Shown in pieces: positions 1 through 5,585 of a DNA stretch of 5,767 nucleotides. The DNA lies in assembly GCA_020430865.1 (NCBI GenBank), contig JAGQIY010001005.1, positions 1 through 5,767 of the forward strand, given 5' to 3'. Source of the stretch: Myxococcales bacterium (lineage in GTDB: Bacteria; Myxococcota; Polyangia; Polyangiales; Polyangiaceae). Position 1 is the first letter of the stretch, and each line of letters opens with the position of its first letter. Position numbers and translations under genes: made by a program. Below the pieces are notes generated by a model, which had not been told where the DNA came from, did no database searches, and was given only the letters and a program-made list of their open reading frames with translations.

Positions 1-609
1 CGCATCCGCCGTACGGCGGAGGAGGCGCGCCAGGCGATTCTGGCGGCGGCGGTGGAGCAGCTCCGCGCCTCGGGGCCTGCCAGTATCCGCCTGGCGGAGA
101 TCGCACGCGACGTCGGTGTGAGTCACCCGGCGATCCTCCACCATTTCGGTAGTCGGGAGGAGCTGCTGAAGGCAGTGGTGCAAGAGGCGCTGGAGCGCTT
201 GCACGGTGAGCTGTTCGAGGTGCTGAGTCACGCGGAGGCCAGCGAAGCATCCAGCGTCGAGATCCTGGACGCCATGGCGGAGACCCTGGAGACGGCCGGG
301 CATGCCCGCATCATTGCCTGGCTCAGCTTGAGCGGTGTGGCCGACGCCATGGATCAAGGCCGCATGCGCCAGGTGGCCGAGGTGGTCCACGCGCGGCGCC
401 TCGAAGCATTACCGCATGGAATCAAAGCGCCCCACTTCGAGGACACGCTCTTCACCTGTGTGCTGGCGACGCACGCCATCATGGGTGAAGCGTTGCTCGG
501 TCGCGCGCTGCGGCAGAGCTCGGGGCTCGGCGACGACCCCGCGGCCTCGACCCGCTTCCGGCGCTGGCTCGCGCGCCTCTTGGTCGAGAAGCTCGAGCCA
601 GGGGAGTAG
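1..609 (+). CDS. TetR/AcrR-family transcriptional regulator (5' end cut by window)
   Basis: The reading frame is open from base 1 and ends at TAG 607-609, giving 202 visible residues. The first residues (RIRRTAEEARQAIL) already look like helix 1 of a TetR N-terminal domain, so only a short N-terminal piece should be missing; the GTG at 52 is internal to this helix and is unlikely to be the start. The helix-turn-helix lies at about residues 28-49 (LAEIARDVGVSHPAILHHF), followed by the family's typical S-R-E-E-L-L. Residues from about 60 on are mostly helical and form the variable ligand/dimer domain, which I cannot assign to an effector. The family usually comprises DNA-binding dimeric repressors released by a small molecule. 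The gene converges on the SMP-30-like gene with 6 nt between stops. Its target and inducer are not visible; the real target may lie upstream, outside the window. Confidence 0.92.
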   Translation, partial: RIRRTAEEARQAILAAAVEQLRASGPASIRLAEIARDVGVSHPAILHHFGSREELLKAVVQEALERLHGELFEVLSHAEASEASSVEILDAMAETLETAGHARIIAWLSLSGVADAMDQGRMRQVAEVVHARRLEALPHGIKAPHFEDTLFTCVLATHAIMGEALLGRALRQSSGLGDDPAASTRFRRWLARLLVEKLEPGE

Positions 610-615
610 GTCGAT

Positions 616-1764
616 TCAGGGCAGACCAGGAACCTGGAGATCGATGGCGTAGAGTCCGGTCTGCGCCGTGATGAACAGACGCGTGTGAGCCGCACCGCCG
701 AAGGTGGTGTTCGCGGGCTTCTCCGCGACGCTGATCAACCCCAGCTCGCTGCCTCCTGGCTCGAACACGCGCACACCGTTCTGCGCGGTGACATAGAGGT
801 TGCCCGCGCAGTCGACTGCCATCCCATCGGCCCCGCTCACCGTGACGAACACACCTCCACCGCTCGTGGTGCCGTCCGTGCCCACGCTGAAGCGGTGAAC
901 GTTTCCGGTGTTGTCGTCTGCGACGTACAACGTGCTCTCGTCGGGGGAGAGGGCAGCACCGTTGGGGCTGACGAGGTCCTGGCTCACCAGGCTCACGTTG
1001 CCCTGAGGATCGATGCGATAGACGCCGCGAAACCCGATCTCCGGTGTGCGAGTGCCGAGCTGCCAGCTGGGGTCGGTGAAGTAGATCGTGCCGTCGCTGC
1101 GCACGATCGCGTCGTTCGGTGAGTTGAACGCCTTGCCCTCGTACTGGTCTGCGATCAGCGTGCGCTGCTTGGTGACTGGATCGATGCGCGAGACGCTCCG
1201 CGTGTCATGAGTGCAGGAGACGAGTTGCCCATCCGGGTCGACGGCGTTGCCGTTGCAGCCGATGGTGTCGATGAACACCTGCGGCGTGCTCGAGCCCGAG
1301 TCCAGACGGTAGATGATCGACGGCGGGACGCCCTGCGAGTCGGCGGCGCCGAAGTCCATGTCGCTGAAGAACAAGGCCGAGAGCGCCGTGGACCACACCG
1401 GTCCCTCCAGGAAATGGTAACCGCCAGCGATGAGCTGCGCCGTGGTGTTGCTCGGCAGAGGTGCGCCATAGCTGATGCCCGGATCGCAGATCGCCTCGCC
1501 CGAGCCACCCGCGCCTGCGCCGCCGCCGCTTCCGCCTGCTGCTCCGCCCCCACCGGCTGCGCCGGCGCTGCCACCGGACGCGCTTCCCGCTGAGGCTCCG
1601 CTGCCCGCGTCGCCGCCGGTGCCCGCCGCCATGGATCCGGCGCTTCCGCCGCTCGCTTGCCCTCCAGCGCCCGCGCCTCCGCCCCCGGCGTCACTGGAGC
1701 AGCCCGCGCCCAGGGCCGCGAGCGCGAGGCTGCCAATCACAATTCCTCGAGGAAACCTACTCAT
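616..1764 (-). CDS. SMP-30/gluconolactonase-like beta-propeller lipoprotein
   Basis: This is a 382-residue exported protein. The start is the ATG at 1764-1762, which has GGAG 7 nt upstream and is followed by a good signal peptide (MSRFPRGIVIGSLALAALGAGC). Lipidation is expected at Cys22, although Gly at -3 is off the usual lipobox. Residues 25-89 are a Gly/Ala/Ser tether. From about 110 on the sequence is an SMP-30/gluconolactonase/LRE-type six-bladed propeller. The four metal-site positions known from human SMP-30 can be matched: Glu120 in LEGPVW, Asn217 in NSPND, Asn268 in SPNGAALSPD and Asp313 in GADGMAVD. An intact metal site suggests a lactonase or related esterase acting outside the cytoplasm; the substrate is unknown. 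Cys93, Cys170, Cys184 and Cys319 could form disulfides in the exported domain. The gene is second in a two-gene unit, overlapping the STAS-like gene by 8 nt. An in-frame start at 1791 would spoil the signal peptide and is disfavoured. Confidence 0.9.
   Translation of the reverse strand: MSRFPRGIVIGSLALAALGAGCSSDAGGGGAGAGGQASGGSAGSMAAGTGGDAGSGASAGSASGGSAGAAGGGGAAGGSGGGAGAGGSGEAICDPGISYGAPLPSNTTAQLIAGGYHFLEGPVWSTALSALFFSDMDFGAADSQGVPPSIIYRLDSGSSTPQVFIDTIGCNGNAVDPDGQLVSCTHDTRSVSRIDPVTKQRTLIADQYEGKAFNSPNDAIVRSDGTIYFTDPSWQLGTRTPEIGFRGVYRIDPQGNVSLVSQDLVSPNGAALSPDESTLYVADDNTGNVHRFSVGTDGTTSGGGVFVTVSGADGMAVDCAGNLYVTAQNGVRVFEPGGSELGLISVAEKPANTTFGGAAHTRLFITAQTGLYAIDLQVPGLP
1498..1692 (-). repeat. Low-complexity Gly/Ala/Ser tether of the propeller lipoprotein
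   Basis: These codons encode residues 25-89, almost entirely Gly, Ala and Ser, with irregular short repeats of the GGSAG/GGAG kind. It is a flexible spacer between the lipidated cysteine and the propeller. The same DNA read on the other strand gives a long open Pro/Ala-rich frame, which is a composition artefact. Confidence 0.85.
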
Positions 1765-2146
1765 CGGCCGTCTCCAGCCAGGCCAGGGCATCCGCTTCGT
1801 CGAGGAACACGCGAGTGGGTAGCTGGTCTTGCTTGATGTAGCGTTGAGCCTGCGCCACGCCCGCTTCGGTCTCGAGCAGCACGGCGACCTTGGCGAAGCC
1901 CTTGATCAGGCGCATCCGCCAGTGACGAAACGCTGCCTCGAAATCAGGTTCCGTGCGCCCCTGCACGCGGCGCATGTCGATCAGCAGCGCGTGGGTCGCG
2001 CGGTCAACGCTGGCCAGCTGGTGATCGATCTCGTCCAGCACTCGCACCAGCTCCGACACGCTCGCGTACGGCACGGGGTTGCGGATCACGCGCAGCACGC
2101 GCGTTCCGGGCTCCGGCACCACATAGACTCCAGGTTCCTGCTCCAC
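1757..2146 (-). CDS. SpoIIAA/STAS-like small cytosolic protein
   Basis: This 129-residue soluble protein has no signal peptide or membrane segment. The pattern is beta strands (VYVVPEPGTRVLRVIR), a helix (SVSELVRVLDEIDHQLASV), a strand ending in LLIDMRRV, a helix FEAAFRHWRMRLIKGF, a strand KVAVLLET, a helix, then RVFLDEADALAWLE at the C-terminus. That order, and the terminal acidic-Ala-x-x-WL helix, fit the SpoIIAA-like/STAS fold, and I recall similar short hypothetical proteins in myxobacteria; the family call is by resemblance only. No Ser/Thr equivalent to the SpoIIAA phosphorylation site can be assigned with confidence. The longest start is GTG at 2146, which has no clear ribosome site; GTG at 2122 has GGAG 5 nt upstream and may be the real start, removing 8 residues. 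Its stop TAG (1759-1757) overlaps the ATG of the propeller lipoprotein, so the two are probably translated together. Confidence 0.82.
   Translation of the reverse strand: MEQEPGVYVVPEPGTRVLRVIRNPVPYASVSELVRVLDEIDHQLASVDRATHALLIDMRRVQGRTEPDFEAAFRHWRMRLIKGFAKVAVLLETEAGVAQAQRYIKQDQLPTRVFLDEADALAWLETADE
1772..1775 (-). promoter_or_regulatory. Ribosome binding site of the propeller lipoprotein gene
   Basis: On the minus strand GGAG is followed by 7 nt (ACGGCCG) and then the ATG at 1764. It lies inside the 3' end of the STAS-like gene. It decides the start at 1764 over the in-frame codon at 1791. Confidence 0.7.
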
Positions 2147-2217
2147 TTCAGTGATTGGTTACCGAACCGGCGCGAAGTCACAAGCCGCGAATCTTCCAGG
2201 TGGGTAGGTTCATGTAG

Positions 2218-2223
2218 TACAAT
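2218..2223 (+). promoter_or_regulatory. Candidate -10 element for the PilZ gene
   Basis: TACAAT differs from TATAAT at one base and stands out in this GC-rich context. Transcription would begin near 2229-2231, exactly at the ATG 2231 and about 12 nt before GTG 2243. This favours GTG 2243 with its ribosome site, or a leaderless start at 2231. The absence of a matching -35 lowers confidence. Confidence 0.4.
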
Positions 2224-2232
2224 GTGCGCGAT

Positions 2233-2237
2233 GGAGG
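2233..2237 (+). promoter_or_regulatory. Ribosome binding site of the PilZ gene
   Basis: GGAGG sits 5 nt before GTG 2243-2245 and is the best Shine-Dalgarno match in the region. It argues for GTG 2243 over the in-frame ATGs at 2222 and 2231, whose upstream bases (AGTACA, TGCGCG) do not resemble a ribosome site. Confidence 0.55.
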
Positions 2238-2242
2238 CGGCA

Positions 2243-2659
2243 GTGACTCAAGCTAGAAGAAATTCAAAGGGTTATCGGCGCGGCGTACGCCACCAGGTGG
2301 AGCTACCCTGCGAGCTCATCTCGAGCCACAGCGACGACCCGCTGTTGATCTGGGCCACCGACCTGAGCCACGTCGGCGTCTGGCTCGAGACTCGCGAGCC
2401 CCTGAACCGAGGTGACGACGTGGTGCTTTGCTTTCAGCCCCTCTCGGGTTGGGACGCAGGGGAGGTTCGCGTGTTCGCCCAGGTTCAGCGCGTCGAGCGC
2501 CGACGCAAGCCGAGGGCACCTGCACTCGGGATGGCACTCGAGTTCGCCGATCTGAGCGCCGCCGAAGCGCATGCGCTGTCTGCGTGGCTGGCTCCGCGTC
2601 CACGCAAGACGTTCGAGGTCAGATCGGGCTTGCGTAGCCTGGCGCCGTTGCTTCACTAG
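2243..2659 (+). CDS. PilZ-domain protein (c-di-GMP receptor)
   Basis: From GTG 2243 this encodes 138 residues, essentially one PilZ domain. Both canonical c-di-GMP-binding motifs are present: R12-x-x-x-R16 (RRGVR) at the domain entry and D40-x-S-x-x-G45 (DLSHVG) at the first barrel strand. Strands VGVWLET, DDVVLCFQP and RVFAQVQRVERR, then GMALEFADLSAAEAHALSAWL, complete the usual barrel and C-terminal helix. A short basic tail follows. The protein should bind c-di-GMP and pass the signal to an unseen partner; stand-alone PilZ proteins are numerous in myxobacteria, where they bear on motility, matrix and development. The ATGs at 2231 and 2222 would add 4 or 7 residues and remain possible. An open frame runs upstream to 1829 but is the antisense of the STAS-like gene and is not coding. 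ylqF follows on the same strand after 103 nt. Confidence 0.92.
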   Translation: MTQARRNSKGYRRGVRHQVELPCELISSHSDDPLLIWATDLSHVGVWLETREPLNRGDDVVLCFQPLSGWDAGEVRVFAQVQRVERRRKPRAPALGMALEFADLSAAEAHALSAWLAPRPRKTFEVRSGLRSLAPLLH

Positions 2660-2762
2660 CCCCGCTGGGACGGTCACTCAGCGACCACCCGTCCGCTGGC
2701 TGTCGCGTCTACTTGGTCGTGGCAGCGAAGCAACCCGCTCTGCCAAGTCTCGCCTTCAGATC
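2660..2762 (+). other. Intergenic leader between pilZ-type gene and ylqF, with bulged stem-loop
   Basis: This is a 103-nt gap. TGGCAGCG (2720-2727) can pair with CGCT (2736-2739) and GCCA (2742-2745), with an 8-nt loop and a 2-nt bulge. No T-run follows, so it is not a classic intrinsic terminator. No good promoter and no clear Shine-Dalgarno before ATG 2763 are seen; the bases before the ATG are CTTCAGATC. The two genes may share a transcript. Confidence 0.35.
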
Positions 2763-4073
2763 ATGAGAATCAACTGGTTCCCCGGGCACATGAACAAGGC
2801 CCGGCGCGAGATGCGCGGGGCGATGCGCCGCACCGACGTCGTCGTGGAGGTGCTCGACGCGCGGCTGCCGCGGTCCAGCCAGAACCCGATGCTCGAGCGC
2901 CTCGCGGGGCGGGTCCCCGTCGTGCGGGTACTGGCGAAGAGCGATCTCGCCGATCCGCGAGCCACGGCCCGCTGGCTGGAGCGCTTCGAGTCGCAGGGCA
3001 AGCCGGCGTTGGCCATCGTCGGCAGCCGGAAGAGTGACGCCGCCCGGGTGCTCGGCGCGTGTCGCAAGCTTGCATTACCGCGTAGAAAAGTAGGTCGACC
3101 CACCTACGCGATGGTGGTGGGGATTCCGAACGTCGGCAAGAGCACGCTGATGAACAGCCTCGCCGGGCGCAAGGTGGCAGCCGTGGAGGACCGCCCCGCC
3201 GTGACCCAGCGTCAGCAGCAGACTGAAGCCAGCGACGACGTGCTGATCATGGACACCCCCGGCGTGCTCTGGCCGCGCCTCGAGGATCAAGAGGGCGCTA
3301 CTCGACTTGCCCTGAGCGGTGCGATCCGAGAAGCGGTGATAGACGTCGAGGCGGTGGCCCGCTACGGCCTGGGTCTGCTCGCGGAACGCTATCCCGAGGA
3401 GTTGCGTGCGCGCTACGAGCTCTCCCTCGATCAAGCGAAGGTGGAGGGTTCGGGGGCGAGGGAAACGGAGAGCGGGACGCGGCCAGGCGTCTCGGACGCT
3501 GACCAGGGCGATGGCAGCCTGGACCTGCTCGGCGCTTTCGACGTCGTCGGGGCCTTCGAGCGTCAACGCGGGATCGACACGTTCGCGCTGCTCGAGCAAC
3601 TCGGCAAGCGCCGCGGATGCCTGCTCAAGGGGGGAGAGGTGGATCGCGAGAAGGCGGCGCGAGTGTTCCTGGCGGACCTTCGTCAAGGTCGGCTGGGAAG
3701 CGTCAGCCTGGACTGGCCCGACGAGACCCGTTTGCGCCTCCCGAAGCCGCCAGAGCGCGTGGTGCGAGGACGTGTCGCTGCCTGGGGGAGCGAGGCCAGC
3801 GACGGGGTTTCGCCACGCGAAATCAAGCCGCGCGGAAAGAAGCTGGGCAAGCACTCAGCTGGCCGCCCCGAGGCGCGCAGCGGGCGCGCGGCGTCGGGCG
3901 AGGGCGGGCGTAGGTCGGCCAACAGTGACCGCGGTCGCGCCTCACCCACGAACAAGCTTGCGAAGAAGCCCAGGGCGAAGCCGTCGACGCTCGTGCCCGA
4001 CGCCAAGAATCGACCCGCGAAGTCCAAGGCGAAGCCTCGGCTGTCCCTGAAGAAGCGTTCTGGGGGGCGCTAG
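2763..4073 (+). CDS. ylqF: YlqF/RbgA-type ribosome biogenesis GTPase with extended basic tail
   Basis: This is a 436-residue cytosolic protein starting at ATG 2763 with the family hallmark MRINWFPGHMNKA; upstream in-frame codons do not fit the family. It is a circularly permuted GTPase with motif order G4-G5-G1-G2-G3: AKSD at 58-61 (normally NKxD), a G5-like VGSRKS near 86-91, G1 GIPNVGKS at 120-127, G2 Thr148 in PAVTQRQQ, and G3 DTPG at 164-167 followed by VLWPRLED. His9, the residue implicated in GTP hydrolysis in Bacillus RbgA, is kept. The C-terminal family domain (KRRGCLLKGGEVD...LRQGRLGSVSLDWP) is at about 282-319. YlqF/RbgA proteins act late in 50S subunit assembly. Two additions are unusual: a roughly 35-residue polar insert (about 222-256) and a basic tail after about 322 that makes it far longer than the typical ~280-320 residues. 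The Asn-to-Ala change in G4 could weaken guanine specificity. Confidence 0.96.
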   Translation: MRINWFPGHMNKARREMRGAMRRTDVVVEVLDARLPRSSQNPMLERLAGRVPVVRVLAKSDLADPRATARWLERFESQGKPALAIVGSRKSDAARVLGACRKLALPRRKVGRPTYAMVVGIPNVGKSTLMNSLAGRKVAAVEDRPAVTQRQQQTEASDDVLIMDTPGVLWPRLEDQEGATRLALSGAIREAVIDVEAVARYGLGLLAERYPEELRARYELSLDQAKVEGSGARETESGTRPGVSDADQGDGSLDLLGAFDVVGAFERQRGIDTFALLEQLGKRRGCLLKGGEVDREKAARVFLADLRQGRLGSVSLDWPDETRLRLPKPPERVVRGRVAAWGSEASDGVSPREIKPRGKKLGKHSAGRPEARSGRAASGEGGRRSANSDRGRASPTNKLAKKPRAKPSTLVPDAKNRPAKSKAKPRLSLKKRSGGR

Positions 4074-4076
4074 ACG

Positions 4077-5585
4077 TCAGTAGCTCTGCGCGTCGAGGCT
4101 CGGCTTCCAGGCTCCAGCGGGCGCGGGGCCCGCATAGGCGCCACGCCGCGTGAAGTCTCGGGTCACCCCGTCGAAGTCGACGCTGGCGTCGACCCCGGTG
4201 GGGAGCTCCGAGGCTGAGATTGCGCTTCCGCTGAGTGCGTTGCCCCGAGGATGTAAGTCGAGGCCGGGGAGCGCGAGGCTGCTCGCGGCAGCGAACGCTT
4301 GCGCGGCGTCGGCGAGCGTTCCCTCCACGTTGTCTCGAGCGCTGGTAACGGAGTAGGGCTGGGGACCATAGCTCGCGTTGCCAGTTGCCTCCTGGGTGAA
4401 CGCGCTGTCGCCGCCGGTGATGCGCAGGCCCATGCCGCTCGCCAGGATGGTGTTGAAGAAGAAGTCGACCTGTCGTGGCGTGGCGTTGTGCGGCTGGATG
4501 GTCACGGCGCCACCGCTCGGGTTGACGAACAGGTTGTTGAAGACGACGAGGTTGCCCTCGGCCTGGAACAACATTTCCGTGGGGTTATCGTAGAGGAAGT
4601 TCGCGTAGACCACGAAGCGATCATTCGCGCCAACCCCGCTGGTTGGCTGGTGGCCGAGCAGGAGGTTGGGCCGGGCCGAGCCACCGCTGGAGCTCTGGCT
4701 GTCCTTGCTGAAGACGTTGTAGCGGATGAGCGTCTCCGCGCCGTCGGGGACGTCATTCGGGCGTGCGCTCTGGTGCTTGATCTGCATCGAGTAGCCCGTC
4801 GTCTGCCGCACGCTGTTGAACTCGATCACGCCCGCGTAGAAGGGCAGACTGCCGTCGGAGTTGCCCAGGTACAGCCCAGTGCCCGCGCCCGCGATGCGGT
4901 TGCCGCGGATCACCCAGTGGTGGGCTGGAGTCTTGGTCGAGATGCCGACGATCTGCTGGTCCGCGTCGAAGCCCGAGAGCTCGAGATTTTCTACGAGGAT
5001 ATGGTGAACCGGGTCGCTCCCCTGAGAAGCAACGCCAAAGCCGGCCTTGCCGTCGCCGCTCAGCACCAGGTTCCGGATCTTGACGTAGCTCGCCCCATAC
5101 AGCGCAACCAGGTTGAAGGCGTCGCTGCCGAGGACGCGGGTGCCACCCGTGGCTGCGCCCTGGATCACGATGCATCTGCCGGGCTCCCCCGACACCCGGA
5201 TGGGGAGTCCGCGGTCGTAGTCTCCTGCAGCGAGCGTGAGAACGTCTCCAGGCATCAAGCCGTCCAGGACGTCGTGGTAGTCCTGTGGTCCAGCGCTCAC
5301 GGCGCGGCCGTTTGCCTCGCAGTCTTCCCACGCTTGGGGGGCCCAGGCGCCCACGCTCGCGCCGCCCGCGCTTCCGCCATTGGCGGCACCCGAGCTCCCG
5401 CCGTTGGTGCCGCCAGCCCCACCGTCGCCGCTCGCCCCAGCGCCTCCTCCGCCAGCGCCGCCGCCTCCTGATGCCGAGCCCGCCGAAGCGTCCGCATTTT
5501 CCGTATCGGAAGCCGACTCCGAGGAGCAGCTCACCCAGCTCAAGCAAATCGCGATCAACCAGGCTGAGAATCGCTCGCATTTCAT
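4077..5585 (-). CDS. Right-handed parallel beta-helix lipoprotein (pectate-lyase-like fold)
   Basis: This 502-residue protein starts at ATG 5585 with a short signal peptide (MKCERFSAWLIAICLSWVSC) and probable lipidation at Cys20, although WVSC is an atypical lipobox. An in-frame GTG at 5600 would add 5 residues; neither start has a well-spaced ribosome site. A Gly-rich tether covers about 36-78. The domain opens with PGDVLTLAAGDYDRGLPIRVSG (about 112-133), typical of secreted lyases of this fold. Repeated coils follow, each with an Asn at a turn: N172, N200, N229, N257, N290, N329, N351 and N378, an asparagine ladder. Cys89 and Cys138 could form a disulfide. The C-terminus has FDGVTRDFTRRGAYAGP, a frequent ending of beta-helix surface proteins. 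The fold is typical of polysaccharide lyases and related binding proteins. Lys270 and Arg288 are about one coil apart and could be a Lys/Arg pair like that of PL6 lyases, which is speculation. The stop lies 3 nt from that of ylqF. Confidence 0.9.
   Translation of the reverse strand: MKCERFSAWLIAICLSWVSCSSESASDTENADASAGSASGGGGAGGGGAGASGDGGAGGTNGGSSGAANGGSAGGASVGAWAPQAWEDCEANGRAVSAGPQDYHDVLDGLMPGDVLTLAAGDYDRGLPIRVSGEPGRCIVIQGAATGGTRVLGSDAFNLVALYGASYVKIRNLVLSGDGKAGFGVASQGSDPVHHILVENLELSGFDADQQIVGISTKTPAHHWVIRGNRIAGAGTGLYLGNSDGSLPFYAGVIEFNSVRQTTGYSMQIKHQSARPNDVPDGAETLIRYNVFSKDSQSSSGGSARPNLLLGHQPTSGVGANDRFVVYANFLYDNPTEMLFQAEGNLVVFNNLFVNPSGGAVTIQPHNATPRQVDFFFNTILASGMGLRITGGDSAFTQEATGNASYGPQPYSVTSARDNVEGTLADAAQAFAAASSLALPGLDLHPRGNALSGSAISASELPTGVDASVDFDGVTRDFTRRGAYAGPAPAGAWKPSLDAQSY
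5352..5480 (-). repeat. Low-complexity Gly-rich tether of the beta-helix lipoprotein
   Basis: These codons encode residues 36-78, dominated by Gly with Ala, Ser and a few Asn. It is the same kind of spacer as in the propeller lipoprotein and separates the lipid anchor from the beta-helix. Confidence 0.85.

Larger units (their letters stand above)
2147..2242. promoter_or_regulatory. Divergent promoter region between the STAS-like and PilZ genes
   Basis: About 96 nt separate the two divergent genes and must hold both promoters. On the plus strand TACAAT at 2218-2223 is a good -10 candidate, though no convincing -35 sits 16-18 nt upstream. It overlaps an inverted repeat TGTA-G-TACA (2213-2221). 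On the minus strand only a weak -35-like TTGTGA is seen (complement of 2178-2183), with no good -10. Confidence 0.5.

Noticed and set aside
1743..1754. Perfect 12-bp palindrome TTCCTCGAGGAA just after the propeller gene start
   Set aside because: It lies in signal-peptide codons (FPRG) and is short; chance is likely in this composition, and no regulator is suggested.
1475..1822. Pro/Ala-rich plus-strand open frame
   Set aside because: It is the complement of the Gly/Ala tether codons; the proline richness is a direct consequence of composition.
1829..2242. Extension of the PilZ frame upstream
   Set aside because: It is antisense to the STAS-like gene, and the promoter and ribosome site place the PilZ start at 2231-2243.
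2571..2762. Extension of the ylqF frame upstream into the PilZ gene
   Set aside because: The family N-terminus MRINWFPGHM begins at ATG 2763; the 64 upstream codons give an Arg-rich sequence with no family match.
3075..3854. Minus-strand open frame (259 codons) inside ylqF
   Set aside because: It is antisense to conserved GTPase motifs; the product has no recognisable domain and no ribosome site.
4299..5471. Long plus-strand open frame (390 codons) opposite the beta-helix gene
   Set aside because: It is the antisense of a gene with clear fold, signal peptide and Asn ladder. The translation is a run of Val/Ala/Asp/His/Arg without family features, as expected from high-GC antisense.
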